Shown here piece after piece: positions 27,155 through 38,999 of a stretch of 64,000 nt of DNA. Made by a program: the position numbers and the translations under genes. The notes beneath the pieces were generated by a model. It searched no databases. It had not been told where the DNA came from and saw only the letters and a program-made list of their open reading frames with translations. The stretch's first letter is position 1. Every line of letters begins with the position of its first letter. The stretch lies in NCBI RefSeq assembly GCF_900114185.1, contig NZ_FOSE01000001.1, positions 46,485-110,484 on the forward strand, written 5' to 3'. The DNA comes from Cellulomonas sp. KH9. Lineage in GTDB: Bacteria; Actinomycetota; Actinomycetes; Actinomycetales; Cellulomonadaceae.

Positions 27155-28956
27155 CGCTCCACCTCACGTCGACGGACGGGTCCCGGCGAGCCTAGCGAGG
27201 GGTCCGCGACCCCTCGGGCGGACGGGTCCGTCCGCGTGGCGTCGCCCGCGGGCGCCCGGTGCCGCACGACCGTCAGTGGCAGCGCCGCCGCGGCGTGCGC
27301 CGGGACGGCGGGCCGCGCGGGCGCGACCGGCGCCACCCGGCGGTACGGCTCACCGAGGGCGGGCCGCGGGTCGGGCTGCCCGGCGTTCGGCCACGTCGCG
27401 CACGCCCGCTCGGCCTGCGCGGTGATCGTCAGCGACGGGTTGACCCCGAGGTTCGCGGAGATCGCCGACCCGTCCACGACGTGCAGCCCCGGGTGCCCGA
27501 ACACCCGGTGGTACGCGTCGATGACGCCCGTCGAGGCGTCCGCGCCGATCGTGCAGCCGCCGAGGAAGTGCGCCGTCATGGGGACGTCGGCGATCTCCCC
27601 GAGGGTGCTCATGGGGATGCCGTCGAGGTGGCGGGCCATCGCCCGGTACGCGGCGTTGGCCTGCGGCAGCCACGTGGGGTTCGGCTCGCCGTCGCCACGG
27701 GTCGACGTCAGCCGCCACCGGCCCGTCCACGTGCGGCGCGGGCGCACGGTGAGCGAGGCGCCGCCGGTCTGCATGACGAGGCCGATGACCGACCGGTCCG
27801 ACCACGTCCGCAGCCCGCCGAGCACGGACGCCGCGTGCCCCGGGTGCCGTACGACCTGCCCGAGCCAGCGCGCCCAGCGCGGCACGCGCCCGCCGCCGTC
27901 GGTGAGGACCGTGCCGAGCAGCCCCATGAGGTTGGACCCGCGCCCGTACCGGACCGGCTCGATGTGCGTGCGCTCGTCGAGCCACACGGAGGACGTGATG
28001 GCCACGCCGCCGTTGACCCGCGGCCCACGTGCGCGGGGCCGGCGGGCGGCACCGCCGAGCGCCTCGGAGTTGGTGCGCGTCAGGTGCCCGAGCCGGTCGG
28101 ACAGGTGCGGCAGCGTCCCGTCGGCCTTGAGACGGTGCAGCAGCTCCTGGGTGCCCCAGGCCCCGGCGGCGAGCACGACCTGGTCCACGGCCACGATCGT
28201 GCGCGGGCGCCGCCGGCCGGTGGGGACGGTGACGACGTCCCAGCGGCCGTCGTCGTGCGGGACGAGCGAGACGACCGTCGTGTCCGGGACGATGCGCGCG
28301 CCCGCGCGCTCGGCGAGCCACAGGTAGTTCGTCTCCAGTGTGTTCTTGGCGCCGTGCCGGCAGCCCGTCATGCACTCCCCGCACTCGAGGCAGCCGCGGC
28401 GCTCGGGGCCGACGCCGCCGAAGAACGGGTCCGGCACCGCGGCCCCGGGCTCGCCGAACACGACGCCGACCGGCGCGAGCCGGAACGTCCCGGCGACGCC
28501 GAGCTCGTGCGCGGCCGCGCGGACCACCTCGTCGGCCGGGGTGAGGGTGGGGTTCTGCACCACCCCGAGCATCCGCTGCGCCTGGTCGTAGTGGGGGGCG
28601 AGCTCGTCGCGCCAGTCCGTGAGGGACGCCCACTGGGGGTCGCGGTAGAAGTCGTCGGACTCCGGGCGGTAGAGCGTGTTGGCGTACACCAGGGACCCGC
28701 CGCCGACCCCGGCCCCGGCCAGCACCACGACGTCGGGCAGCACGTGGATGCGCTGGATGCCGCGGCACCCCAGCCGCGGCGCCCACAGGAACCGGCGCAC
28801 GTCCCAGGACGTGCGCGGCAGGGTGTCGGGGGTGAACCGGCGGCCCGCCTCCAGGACGGTCACCCGGTAGCCCTTCTCCGACAGTCGTAGGGCAGCGACC
28901 GAGCCGCCGAACCCGGAGCCCACGACGACGACGTGCGGGGCGTCGGGGCTCGGCAT
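27151..28956 (-). CDS. GMC oxidoreductase, cholesterol-oxidase-like
   Basis: A 601-residue flavoenzyme of the glucose-methanol-choline family, closest in motif to ChoD-type cholesterol oxidases/dehydrogenases. FAD motif VVVVGSGFGGSVAALRL is at the N-terminus, GAGVGGGSLVYANTL follows at about 85-100, and GSAISANLGVNPSLTITA with its His-poor GMC C-terminus closes the FAD site. CLECGECMTGCRHGAKNT is a CxxCxxCxxxC cluster characteristic of this subgroup. It probably oxidises a sterol or other alcohol. ATG 28956 follows GGAGG. Coupled to the small GNAT gene; a KstD-like dehydrogenase lies 7 kb away. Confidence 0.85.
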   Translation of the reverse strand: MPSPDAPHVVVVGSGFGGSVAALRLSEKGYRVTVLEAGRRFTPDTLPRTSWDVRRFLWAPRLGCRGIQRIHVLPDVVVLAGAGVGGGSLVYANTLYRPESDDFYRDPQWASLTDWRDELAPHYDQAQRMLGVVQNPTLTPADEVVRAAAHELGVAGTFRLAPVGVVFGEPGAAVPDPFFGGVGPERRGCLECGECMTGCRHGAKNTLETNYLWLAERAGARIVPDTTVVSLVPHDDGRWDVVTVPTGRRRPRTIVAVDQVVLAAGAWGTQELLHRLKADGTLPHLSDRLGHLTRTNSEALGGAARRPRARGPRVNGGVAITSSVWLDERTHIEPVRYGRGSNLMGLLGTVLTDGGGRVPRWARWLGQVVRHPGHAASVLGGLRTWSDRSVIGLVMQTGGASLTVRPRRTWTGRWRLTSTRGDGEPNPTWLPQANAAYRAMARHLDGIPMSTLGEIADVPMTAHFLGGCTIGADASTGVIDAYHRVFGHPGLHVVDGSAISANLGVNPSLTITAQAERACATWPNAGQPDPRPALGEPYRRVAPVAPARPAVPAHAAAALPLTVVRHRAPAGDATRTDPSARGVADPSLGSPGPVRRREVER

Positions 28957-29022
28957 CGAGCGCACCTCCGGGGTGTCGCAGCAGGTCGGAGGCCCGACGA
29001 TAGCCGCACCGGGGACCCGGGG

Positions 29023-30507
29023 TCAGAGGTAGCCGCCCGTCGTCGTCTGCGGGGTGGCCTCCTCCTCCACGTGCGTGAGCACCCCGCGCAGCACGAGCGT
29101 CTCGTACCCGGGCCGGCGCACCGCGAGCCACGGGGTCCGCGACATCGGGCACTGGTGGACGCTGACCGTCGCGCCGGGGACCTGCGGGGCGAGGGCGGCG
29201 ACGTCGCCGGCCGCACCCGTGAGGTGCCGGGTGAGGTAGGTCTCGGCGCCGGGGCCGCGGATGCCGACCGTGCGCAGGCACGTGCACCGGCTGCACTCCT
29301 CCTCGACCGTGGTGCGGTGCTGGTCGACGAGCCGCTGCGTCGCGGCCGCGAGCGGGCGGCGCAGCAGACGCTGCGCCCCGACGCCGCCGAGGAACGTCGC
29401 GAGCAGCACGAGCGCCCAGGCGACGGCGTCCACCTCGCGGGCGTGCGTGGCGTACAGGTCGGCGAGCAGGCCCTCGGTGACGACTCCCATGACGACGAGA
29501 CCGACGACGAACCCCGCCCCGGCGCCGGTGACCGCCAGACCCGCACGACGCCGGCCGGCGCCGAAGTCGTCCGCCACGTCCGGGAGCCACTGGCGGATGT
29601 ACGCCAGGACGCGGGCGTCCGTCGCCGACAGGCCCGGGGTGTGCGGCAGGCGCCAGCGCCGCCACACGACGACGGTGACGACGGCCGCCAGCGCCGGCAC
29701 CCACACGGGCCAGGACGCGACGATCCCGACCGCGACCAGCACCGTGGCGACGGCGGCGGTGACCAGCCCCGGCAGCCGCTCGCGCCACCACCGCTCGGGC
29801 GTCGCCCGGGCGTCGCGCATCGCGACGACCTCCGTGGCCGTGGGTCGCATGGCGACGAGCGCCTCGAGGACGAGTCGGGCCCCCGCCGCGTCGCCGCGCT
29901 CCTCCAGGGCTCGCACGACCTCGACGACGTGCCGCTGCCCGTCCTCGGGTGCGGGCACCATCTCCACCAGCGTGCGGGCGGTGGCCCCGACGCGTCGGGT
30001 CGCGGCGGCGGCGTCGGTGGTGGACCGCGCGAGGGTGTCGACGACCAGCACGCGCCGGGTCAGCAGGGTGGTCCCCGGCGCGATCTCCTGCAGCAGGTGC
30101 CAGGTGGCGTCCGCCACCTCGTGCCGCCCGGCCAGCTCGGCGGCGCGGGCGAGGATGTAGCCGTGCGTGACGGCGACGGGCCCCTGCAGGCCCTGGCCGA
30201 CCCGGTGCAGGGCGCCCAGCGCGTCCTCGTCGCCCAGGGCGGCGCGTGCCGCGACGGCGACGACGTCGGCCCAGCTGACGCTGCCGGCGGCGTCCAGGTC
30301 GATCTCGCCGACGTCACCGAGGATGTCGAGGGCGGCGGCCGGGTCGCCGTCGAACATCGCGGCCCGTGCCCGCGCGGCGCGGGTGTCGGCGTCGGGGGTG
30401 CGCCGCGCGTGGGTCTCGACGAGTCCCCGCACCACGTCGAACTCGTCCATGGTGTCGGCGGCGCCCCGCCAGGCCCCCAGCAGCGCGTCGGCGTCGATCT
30501 CGGGCAT
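29023..30507 (-). CDS. Unknown membrane protein with helical-repeat N-terminus
   Basis: A 494-residue protein I do not recognise. Residues 1-240 are Ala-rich helical repeats resembling tetratricopeptides (ARARAAMFDGDPAAALDILG, then AARAALGDEDALGALHRVGQ). Hydrophobic pairs at about 250-290 and 335-400 make four transmembrane helices. The C-terminal soluble domain carries a Cys cluster (EECSRCTC) and a later VHQCPMS. The architecture suggests a cytoplasmic sensing or scaffolding domain tethered to the membrane. ATG 30507 was selected for GGTGG upstream. No functional partner is evident. Confidence 0.7.
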   Translation of the reverse strand: MPEIDADALLGAWRGAADTMDEFDVVRGLVETHARRTPDADTRAARARAAMFDGDPAAALDILGDVGEIDLDAAGSVSWADVVAVAARAALGDEDALGALHRVGQGLQGPVAVTHGYILARAAELAGRHEVADATWHLLQEIAPGTTLLTRRVLVVDTLARSTTDAAAATRRVGATARTLVEMVPAPEDGQRHVVEVVRALEERGDAAGARLVLEALVAMRPTATEVVAMRDARATPERWWRERLPGLVTAAVATVLVAVGIVASWPVWVPALAAVVTVVVWRRWRLPHTPGLSATDARVLAYIRQWLPDVADDFGAGRRRAGLAVTGAGAGFVVGLVVMGVVTEGLLADLYATHAREVDAVAWALVLLATFLGGVGAQRLLRRPLAAATQRLVDQHRTTVEEECSRCTCLRTVGIRGPGAETYLTRHLTGAAGDVAALAPQVPGATVSVHQCPMSRTPWLAVRRPGYETLVLRGVLTHVEEEATPQTTTGGYL

Positions 30508-30693
30508 GGCCACCACCTGGTCGCGGGCGGGTCCGGCGCGCCCGCGTGCAGGCACATCCCATCCCGGGCGGGGTGGCCGGTGGGGGCACTTCGGATGTGA
30601 CCTGGGTCACATCCGCGACCCGGTGCGGCGGTCCGTCGGCCTCCGCTGCGCCGCGCACGCCGCGGACCGGCAGGACCGACGGTGCCCGTCGCG

Positions 30694-30736
30694 CCGGAGC
30701 CGCGCGCCCGCCGGGTGACGGGACGCGCGGCTCCGG
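30694..30736 (-). terminator. Hairpin terminator after katE
   Basis: CCGGAGCCGCGCG (30694-30706) pairs perfectly with CGCGCGGCTCCGG (30724-30736) around a 17-nt loop. It begins 7 bp beyond the catalase stop. Confidence 0.75.
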
Positions 30737-30742
30737 GGTGCG

Positions 30743-32947
<2,205 letters not shown>

Positions 32948-33165
32948 GAGGACGCTCCTGTGCTCTGGTTCGTCGGCCGCCCGGTGGGACGGCTCGTGCC
33001 CGGTCCACTATCGGGTGGGTGGGTGAGGTCCGCATCCCGAGGATCGACGTCCTCCCGGGGTCGCGGCGGCCGGATGAGCCCGTCGCGGACGGCGCGTGTG
33101 CGGCACACTGCACGCACCGCGTCCGGGCTCGGCCGTCCCGGACGCCCGGAGCGAGGCGGGGGACG

Positions 33166-34227
33166 ATGAGGCAGACGGACGACGCGCACGACGACGTGCT
33201 GCTGGACGACGACGTCGTCCCGCCGCCGCCGGCGGGTGAGCCGTACCCGGCCGGCACGGTCGCCGCGCCGGTGCCGGACCTGCCGGCCGTGCCCGACCTG
33301 CCGGCCGTGCCCGACCCGCCGGCCGTGCCCGACCCCCCGGCCGTGCCCGGGCAGCCCGACGACGCCCCCGTGGGGGCGCTCGGCGCCGCGCTGGCGGAGG
33401 CCGTGGCGCTCGACCCCGCGCTGCCGGGCGCCGGGGTCACGGAGCCGGACACGGAGCCGGACACGGCGCCGGACGGCGGGGACGCCGGCGACCGGCTCCC
33501 GCCCTGGGTGGCCCGCGTGATCGACGCCTACCCGCGCCCGACGTACCCGATGGCGCGCGAGTGGGACGTGTCGATCCAGGGGCTGGTGCGGCTCGTGCCG
33601 TTCGTCCCGCGGTTCGCCACCGCACCGCTCGCGCTGCTCGACCGCTTCGGTGCCGTCACCCTGTCACCGCAGAAGGTCGGGCTCGACGGCAAGGACGTCA
33701 CCTGGGACCGGGTCGTCGAGGTCCGCACCGAGCCGGCGTGGACCTGCCTCTCGGCGGAGATGTTCGAGGCGGACCTCGCGCGGTTCGTCACCGTCATCCC
33801 GCCGGTGCCCGGGCGGGGCTGGGTGCTGCGGCGGATCAGCGAGCTGCTGATGTCGCTCTACCTCTCGGTGCTGCCGCCCGAGGACGCGCCCGAGGACGCG
33901 CTCGAGGACGCGCTCGCGGAGGTGCAGGCCGACGCGGAGGCCGGTCTGCTGTCCCGGGTCGTCACGACCGTGGTGTACCGGCGCCGGTTCGGCACGGGCG
34001 AGGCGACCGTCAGCGCACCGTCGGCGCTGCTGCAGCTGGTGCTGCCGGGCACGGCCGGGACGATCGTGGAGACGGCCCGTGCGCACGGCGTCCCCGTACG
34101 GCACGTGCCTGCGGTGGACACGAGCATCGGGTCGGTCATCCGGCGGGGCGCGAGCTGGCGGCGGGCCGTGAGCGGACTGCGGGACGACCTGACGTCGCGC
34201 TGGGGCGGCGGCCGGCAGGACGGCTAG
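33166..34227 (+). CDS. Unknown protein with a Pro-rich repeat
   Basis: A 353-residue protein of unknown family. After an acidic start ([15 protein letters not shown]) comes a stretch of six-residue units of the type [12 protein letters not shown] (about 39-62), then a region of about 200 residues with strand-like segments ([19 protein letters not shown], then [16 protein letters not shown]) that could be a PH-like fold. The tail is basic. No signal peptide or membrane helix is evident. The ATG follows a G-rich tract (GCGGGGGACG). It ends 4 bp into the convergent methyltransferase gene. Its divergent neighbour is katE. Confidence 0.65.
   Translation: MRQTDDAHDDVLLDDDVVPPPPAGEPYPAGTVAAPVPDLPAVPDLPAVPDPPAVPDPPAVPGQPDDAPVGALGAALAEAVALDPALPGAGVTEPDTEPDTAPDGGDAGDRLPPWVARVIDAYPRPTYPMAREWDVSIQGLVRLVPFVPRFATAPLALLDRFGAVTLSPQKVGLDGKDVTWDRVVEVRTEPAWTCLSAEMFEADLARFVTVIPPVPGRGWVLRRISELLMSLYLSVLPPEDAPEDALEDALAEVQADAEAGLLSRVVTTVVYRRRFGTGEATVSAPSALLQLVLPGTAGTIVETARAHGVPVRHVPAVDTSIGSVIRRGASWRRAVSGLRDDLTSRWGGGRQDG
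33282..33353 (+). repeat. 18-bp tandem repeat, PAVPDx units
   Basis: Four consecutive 18-bp units encode [12 protein letters not shown] and similar in the unknown protein at 33166. Such repeats are prone to copy-number change. Confidence 0.75.
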
Positions 34228-34898
34228 GGACCGGTCCGGTGCACGGGTCGCGCAGGGGCCGGGACCGCCGGGCGTGAGGCCCGCCCCAGCACGTGCGGTG
34301 ACGCGGGCTGCGTCCGGCCGGGCGGGAACATGAACCGCTCGAGGTCGTCGATGACGAACCCGGCCGCCGTGATCGCGGCGACCGTGTCACGGCCGGTGTG
34401 GCAGCCGCCGCTGAGGAACGGCCACAGCGTGGCGTCCACGACGCGCTGCACGCGCCGCAGCGTCGGGGTCTGCGCGGCCACGTGCTCGTAGAACCGCAGC
34501 TCACCGCCGGGTCGGAGCACCCGGAACGCCTCGCGCAGCGCCGCGGGCGGGTCCCCGACCGAGCAGAGCACGAGCGAGGCGACCACCACGTCGGCCGACG
34601 CGTCCGCGAACGGCAGCCGCTCGGCGACCGCGTCGAGCACCCGCACGGGGACGGTGGCGTCCGTGACCCGTCGCTCGGCCCGCCCGCGCAGGTACGGCTC
34701 GGGCTCGACGGCGACGACCGAGGTGACGGCGGCGGGGTAGTGCGGGAAGTTGGCGCCGTCGCCCGCCCCCACCTCGACGACCTGCCCGCGCAGGCCCGCC
34801 AGGATCCGGCGCCGGTGCGCGGCGACCCCCTGGGCGTCGAGGGCCGGTGACGCGCGGGCGTAGACGCGCGCGAAGACCGGGTGGCGGCAGGCGGTCAC
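34224..34898 (-). CDS. Class I SAM-dependent methyltransferase
   Basis: A 224-residue methyltransferase of the UbiE/PmtA-like type. Motif I is [17 protein letters not shown], motif [22 protein letters not shown], and the motif IV region [20 protein letters not shown] is clear; [18 protein letters not shown] is motif V/VI. Related proteins methylate lipids or quinones. GTG 34898 is preferred because [17 protein letters not shown] is the usual N-terminus of this group. It converges on the preceding unknown gene with a 4-bp overlap. Confidence 0.88.
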   Translation of the reverse strand: MTACRHPVFARVYARASPALDAQGVAAHRRRILAGLRGQVVEVGAGDGANFPHYPAAVTSVVAVEPEPYLRGRAERRVTDATVPVRVLDAVAERLPFADASADVVVASLVLCSVGDPPAALREAFRVLRPGGELRFYEHVAAQTPTLRRVQRVVDATLWPFLSGGCHTGRDTVAAITAAGFVIDDLERFMFPPGRTQPASPHVLGRASRPAVPAPARPVHRTGP

Positions 34899-34964
34899 CC
34901 GCCCAACGTCGGACCGCGGCCGACCGGTGTCAAGGGTCACGGCGGTGCCCGTCGCGGCGCGACG

Positions 34965-34970
34965 TAGGCT
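34965..34970 (+). promoter_or_regulatory. -10 box of a likely leaderless gene
   Basis: TAGGCT ends 6 nt before the GTG start at 34977, so the transcript would begin at or next to the start codon. Leaderless mRNAs are common in actinobacteria, and there is no ribosome-binding site here. Confidence 0.5.
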
Positions 34971-34976
34971 CGTGCC

Positions 34977-35432
34977 GTGGCCACCTTCTCCTCCGTAGCG
35001 CGTCAGCACGTCCTCCAGGCGATCGAGGAGTACGACCGCCGCGGGGCCGACGACTTCCTCGCGGTCTACGGGTTCGCCCCGAACCCCGCGTGGACGATCC
35101 GGCACGAGGGCCGCGAGTACGACCTGCCGGCCGTGGTCGGCGTCGCCCACCGCTACGCGACGGGACGCCTGGCGACGTCGGACGACCTGGCCGGCAGCCT
35201 GCCGGTCGCCGGTGCGATCCTGCGCAAGCGGGGCTTCGAGGTGACGGAGCCCGCCGGTGCCTCGACCGCGCGGGCGGTCCGTGCGGCCGCCGCCCCCCGC
35301 GCCCGCCGGACGACCACGGCCGCCGCCCCCGCCAAGCCGCGCCGGGCGTCGGAGCCGGAGCGCGTCGCCCCGGTCTGCCCGACGTGCTCGATGACGCTGC
35401 CCGCGACCGGGATCTGCGACTACTGCGCCTGA
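34977..35432 (+). CDS. ScoMcrA-head-like domain with C4 zinc ribbon
   Basis: A 151-residue protein. Residues 1-90 ([19 protein letters not shown], then [18 protein letters not shown], ending [13 protein letters not shown]) resemble the N-terminal head domain of ScoMcrA, the Streptomyces endonuclease that cuts phosphorothioated and 5-methylcytosine DNA. A basic Ala/Arg/Thr linker follows, and the C-terminus is a zinc ribbon, [17 protein letters not shown] (CxxC-N9-CxxC). No nuclease motif is present, so it could be a nucleic-acid-binding adaptor. The domain match is from memory of the family pattern and needs a profile search. It appears leaderless, and it overlaps the convergent TetR gene by 13 bp. 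Confidence 0.65.
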   Translation: MATFSSVARQHVLQAIEEYDRRGADDFLAVYGFAPNPAWTIRHEGREYDLPAVVGVAHRYATGRLATSDDLAGSLPVAGAILRKRGFEVTEPAGASTARAVRAAAAPRARRTTTAAAPAKPRRASEPERVAPVCPTCSMTLPATGICDYCA

Positions 35433-36004
35433 CCGCGGCGCGACCGCCGTCGCTCAGGCGGGGGTGAGGGCAGCACGCCGTCCACCAGCGCGCGCACGTC
35501 CTCGCCGCCCTCGCTGGTGGCGACGATCCCGTAGGCCATCCGCACGGCCAGCAGCACGTCGGCGGTGGTGAGGGCGGGCGCGACGAGCCCGGCCCGTTGC
35601 GCGCGCGGCAGGGTCTCCTCGACCAGCACGCGCAGCCGGTGGCCGCCGTCGTAGTCGGGCATCGAGCGTCGGGCGTCGACGACCATCTCGACGAACGCCG
35701 ACTCCTCGACCACGAGGTCGAGCAGGCGTGACCACAGGCGGACGAACGTGTCCGGTGCGTCGTCGTGGGCGACGGCCGTCAGCTCCTCGAGGTGCGTCTC
35801 GAAGACCGCACGGGCGAGGTCGAGGCGGGTGGGGAAGTGCCGGTAGAGCACGCCCTGGCCCGTGCCGGCCTCCTGCGCGATCGCGCTGAGCGGCACGTGG
35901 TAGCCGCGCTCGGCGAAGAGGCGGCGGGCGGCGGCGAGGATCGCGCGCCGGTTTCCCGCGGCGGCCGCGGGACCTCGATTGACGCGCCCCGTGGTTCTGG
36001 GCAT
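35420..36004 (-). CDS. TetR-family repressor
   Basis: A 194-residue TetR regulator. The HTH lies in [20 protein letters not shown] and [20 protein letters not shown] (about 18-58). The C-terminal ligand domain ([19 protein letters not shown]) is of the common TetR_C type seen in repressors of oxidoreductases. It is divergent from the KstD-like gene, with only 54 bp between the starts and a perfect palindrome in that gap, so it very likely controls both. No ribosome-binding site is visible before the ATG. Confidence 0.9.
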   Translation of the reverse strand: MPRTTGRVNRGPAAAAGNRRAILAAARRLFAERGYHVPLSAIAQEAGTGQGVLYRHFPTRLDLARAVFETHLEELTAVAHDDAPDTFVRLWSRLLDLVVEESAFVEMVVDARRSMPDYDGGHRLRVLVEETLPRAQRAGLVAPALTTADVLLAVRMAYGIVATSEGGEDVRALVDGVLPSPPPERRRSRRGQAQ

Positions 36005-36020
36005 AGTGGCATTCAACCAT

Positions 36021-36038
36021 CCGGACAATGTTGTCCGG
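36021..36038. promoter_or_regulatory. TetR operator between tetR and kstD-like gene
   Basis: CCGGACAA-TG-TTGTCCGG is a perfect 8-bp inverted repeat centred in the 54-bp gap between the two divergent starts. Its position and symmetry fit a TetR dimer site. Confidence 0.8.
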
Positions 36039-36058
36039 TTTACCGGGAGCGAGGGCAC

Positions 36059-37708
36059 GTGTCCGACCGCGAGCAGACCTACGACCACACCTACGACGTC
36101 GTCGTGGTGGGCACCGGCGCCGCCGGCTTCGCCACCGCGATGGGCGCGATCGACGAGGGACTGAGCGTCCTGCTGGTCGAGAGCACCGACAAGTGGGGCG
36201 GCAGCACCGCGATGTCCGGTGGCGGCATGTGGATGCCGGACAACCCGCTGATGCGCCGCGACCGCGTCGGCGACTCCCGCGAGGAGGCGCTCACCTACCT
36301 CGAGGCGACCGTCGGCGACGCCGGCCCGGCCACCGACCGCGCCCGCAAGGAGGCGTTCGTCGACGGCGTCGAGGACTTCGTCGTCACCGCCGAGAAGCAC
36401 GGCATGGTGTTCGCCCGCGCGGCCGACTACCCCGACTACTACCCCGAGCGGCCGGGCGGCAAGATCGGGCGCGCCATCGAGATCGAGCCGCACGACTCCC
36501 GCAGGCTCGGGCCGTGGTGGGGCTCGCTGCGCTCGGCCGTGCCGCTGCCCGCCAAGACCGACGACGTGTGGTTGCTCGGGCGCGCCTGGTCCACCCCCAG
36601 CGGGTTCGTCCGCGGCGCGCAGCTCGTGTTCCGCGCCCTGGGCGGCGTCGTCACCGGCAAGCGGCTGGTCGGCATCGGCAACGCGCTCGCGGCCGCGTTC
36701 TGCAAGGCCGTCGTGATCGACGGGCGGGCGCCGATGTGGCTCGAGACGCCCATGGACGACCTGATCGTCGAGGACGGCCGGGTCACCGGGATCACCGTGA
36801 CCCGGGACGGCCGCACCGAGCGCATCCGCGCCACGCGCGGCGTCATGCTGGCCTCGGGCGGCTTCGAGGCCAACGTCGAGTGGCGGCGCAGGTACCAGGG
36901 CATCGACGGTGCGCCGTCGGGGAACCCCGGCAACGTCGGGCACCCGATCGAGGTCGCGGCCCGTGCCGGCGCGGCGCTCGACCTGATGGACGACGCGTGG
37001 TGGGGGGCCTCCATCGCCACGGTCGACGGTGAGCCCGCCTCGTTCATCGTCGGCGAGCGGTCCATGCCGTTCTCGCTGATGGTCGACGCGACGGGGGCGC
37101 GGTTCGCCAACGAGTCCGAGTCCTACGTGGACCTCGGGCACCACATGCTCGAGCACGACAAGGACGGCGCGTACTGGCTCGTCTTCGACGCCCGCCACGG
37201 CCGGCGCTACCTGCGCATGTTCGCCATGGACCCGCGCCAGAAGAAGGCGTGGACGGAAGCGGGCATCACGGTGAAGGCGCCCACGCTCGCCGCCCTGGCC
37301 GACGCGATGGGCGTGGACCCCGAGACGTTCCGCGCGACGATCGAGCGGTTCAACGGGTTCGCGCGCACCGGCGTCGACGGCGAGTTCGGGCGCGGCAACT
37401 CCGCGTACGACCGGTACTACGGCGACCCGCTGGTGCACCCCAACCCGAACCTCGGCCCCATCGAGAAGGGCCCGTTCGTGGCGTACCGCGTCGTGGTCGG
37501 CGACCTGGGGACGAAGGGTGGCGTGCTCACCGACGCCCACGCCCGCGCCCTGCGTGAGGACGGCAGCGTCATCGAGGGCCTGTACGCCGCGGGCAACTGC
37601 TCGGCCTCGGTCATGGGCCGCACGTACCCCGGGCCGGGGTCGACGATCGGTCCGGCGGTCGTCTTCGGTCTGCGCGGTGCCCGCCACATGGCCGCCGCCC
37701 GCGCCTGA
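36059..37708 (+). CDS. 3-ketosteroid-delta-1-dehydrogenase-like flavoprotein
   Basis: A 549-residue FAD-dependent enzyme of the KstD/fumarate-reductase flavoprotein family. FAD motif VVVVGTGAAGFATAMGAIDE at the N-terminus, then DKWGGSTAMSGGGMWMPDN; the C-terminal FAD signature is GPGSTIGPAVVFGLRGARHM. The Tyr-rich substrate region (DYPDYYPERPGG) and PFVAYRVVVGDLGTKGG match the positions of the KstD catalytic Tyr and Gly. It should introduce a 1,2-double bond into 3-keto-steroids or related cyclic ketones. GTG 36059 lies after GGGAG. Divergent TetR and operator upstream; terminator downstream. Confidence 0.82.
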   Translation: MSDREQTYDHTYDVVVVGTGAAGFATAMGAIDEGLSVLLVESTDKWGGSTAMSGGGMWMPDNPLMRRDRVGDSREEALTYLEATVGDAGPATDRARKEAFVDGVEDFVVTAEKHGMVFARAADYPDYYPERPGGKIGRAIEIEPHDSRRLGPWWGSLRSAVPLPAKTDDVWLLGRAWSTPSGFVRGAQLVFRALGGVVTGKRLVGIGNALAAAFCKAVVIDGRAPMWLETPMDDLIVEDGRVTGITVTRDGRTERIRATRGVMLASGGFEANVEWRRRYQGIDGAPSGNPGNVGHPIEVAARAGAALDLMDDAWWGASIATVDGEPASFIVGERSMPFSLMVDATGARFANESESYVDLGHHMLEHDKDGAYWLVFDARHGRRYLRMFAMDPRQKKAWTEAGITVKAPTLAALADAMGVDPETFRATIERFNGFARTGVDGEFGRGNSAYDRYYGDPLVHPNPNLGPIEKGPFVAYRVVVGDLGTKGGVLTDAHARALREDGSVIEGLYAAGNCSASVMGRTYPGPGSTIGPAVVFGLRGARHMAAARA

Positions 37709-37723
37709 CAGGTCGGTCGCGCA

Positions 37724-37759
37724 GAGCCCGGCCGGGGCGGGCAGGACCCGGCCGGGCTC
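37724..37759. terminator. Bidirectional hairpin between kstD-like and lacI genes
   Basis: GAGCCCGGCCGGG (37724-37736) pairs perfectly with CCCGGCCGGGCTC (37747-37759) around a 10-nt loop. It lies between convergent genes, and its right arm overlaps the LacI stop codon. Confidence 0.75.
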
Positions 37760-38759
37760 AGCGCGTGGTGCCGCGCACCACGAGCCGCACGGGCATCACC
37801 AGGTGCTCGGCCTGGACGTCCTCACCGGACAGCCGACGGTCGAGCAGGCGCAGCGACTCCTCGATCACCAGGTCCGTGCGGGGGTCCACCGTCGTGAGGC
37901 CCGGTGTGAGGTGCGCGCTGACGGCCAGGTTGTCGAAGCCGACCACCTGCACGTCGTCCGGGATGCGCAGGCCGCAGTCGTGCAGCCCCGCCATGACGCC
38001 GATCGCCACCTGGTCGGTGACGGCGAAGACGCCGTCGATCGGCAGGCCCTCGGCCACGGCGGTGCGGATCTGCTCGCGGCTCTCGGACATCTCGAAGTGC
38101 AGGGGCGGCAGGACGAGGCGCTCGTCGGGGACGAGCCCGGCCTCGACGTGCGCGGCGCGCCACCCGGCCGTGCGCATGCCGACCATGCCGGTCTCGGCCG
38201 GGTCGCGCGTGCCGCCGGCGATGGCGATGTGCCGCGCACCGCGGGCGATGAGGTGCGCGGTCGCCAGGTGGGCGCCGTCGAAGTTGCCGAGCATCACCTG
38301 GTCGAGGTGGTCGGGCATCCGCTTCTCGCCGAGCAGCACGAGCGGCATGTCGCTCTGCAGGCGGGCCACCTCGTCGTCGTGCATGCCGACGACGGACAGC
38401 AGGACGCCGTCGTACATCTGCAGCCGCGCCTGTGAGAGCGCGCTCAGCTCGCCCTCCCGGCTGGCCCCGGTCTGCTCGATCACCAGGTGCCGGCCGGCGG
38501 GCCGCAGGGCGTCGGTCACGGCGGCCGCGAGCTCGGCGAAGTAGGGGTGGTCGGCGCGGGGGATGGACAGCGCGATGGTGCCGCTGCGGCCGGCTCGCAG
38601 GCTGCGGGCCGTCAGGTTCACCTGGTAGCCCAGCTCGTCGACCGCCGCCAGGACGCGGCGGCGGGTGGCCTCGCTGACGCGCGGGCGGCCGTTCACCACG
38701 TTCGACACCGTCATCACGGAGACACCGGACGCCTTGGCGACGTCCTTCAGTGTGGGCAT
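37758..38759 (-). CDS. LacI-family regulator next to GH51
   Basis: A 333-residue LacI/GalR repressor. HTH at residues 3-23 ([20 protein letters not shown]), hinge helix [20 protein letters not shown], then a periplasmic-binding-type sugar domain ending in the usual [19 protein letters not shown]. It is divergent from the GH51 arabinofuranosidase gene, and the 240-bp gap contains a CG-centred palindrome, so arabinose or an arabino-oligosaccharide is the likely effector. It could also act on the other LacI-type sites in the window, but these differ in sequence. Confidence 0.93.
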   Translation of the reverse strand: MPTLKDVAKASGVSVMTVSNVVNGRPRVSEATRRRVLAAVDELGYQVNLTARSLRAGRSGTIALSIPRADHPYFAELAAAVTDALRPAGRHLVIEQTGASREGELSALSQARLQMYDGVLLSVVGMHDDEVARLQSDMPLVLLGEKRMPDHLDQVMLGNFDGAHLATAHLIARGARHIAIAGGTRDPAETGMVGMRTAGWRAAHVEAGLVPDERLVLPPLHFEMSESREQIRTAVAEGLPIDGVFAVTDQVAIGVMAGLHDCGLRIPDDVQVVGFDNLAVSAHLTPGLTTVDPRTDLVIEESLRLLDRRLSGEDVQAEHLVMPVRLVVRGTTR

Positions 38760-38847
38760 GTCGCCACCCTACGGAGTGTGGGCCGTCGCGCGGGAGCCGA
38801 TCCGCTTGACTTTTCCGATCGTGTACCCGAAGGTCGGGTTGCGCCGC

Positions 38848-38861
38848 GTGTAACGATAAAC
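38848..38861. promoter_or_regulatory. Degenerate LacI operator upstream of GH51
   Basis: GTGTAAC-GATAAAC matches its reverse complement at 5 of 7 positions per arm and has the central CG pair. It is in the LacI/GH51 divergent gap; TTGACT at 38806-38811 is a possible upstream -35 element. Confidence 0.45.
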
Positions 38862-38999
38862 CCGAGGACTCGACGACGAGGCTCCCTCCGCCCCCGGCAG
38901 CCGGACCCCGTCGCCCGTCCGGAGGTCTGCGCGCACGGCGGCCACGCGACTCCCGGTGCGTCAGAGCCGACGCCCGGCACCGACCTCGAAGGGACCTTC

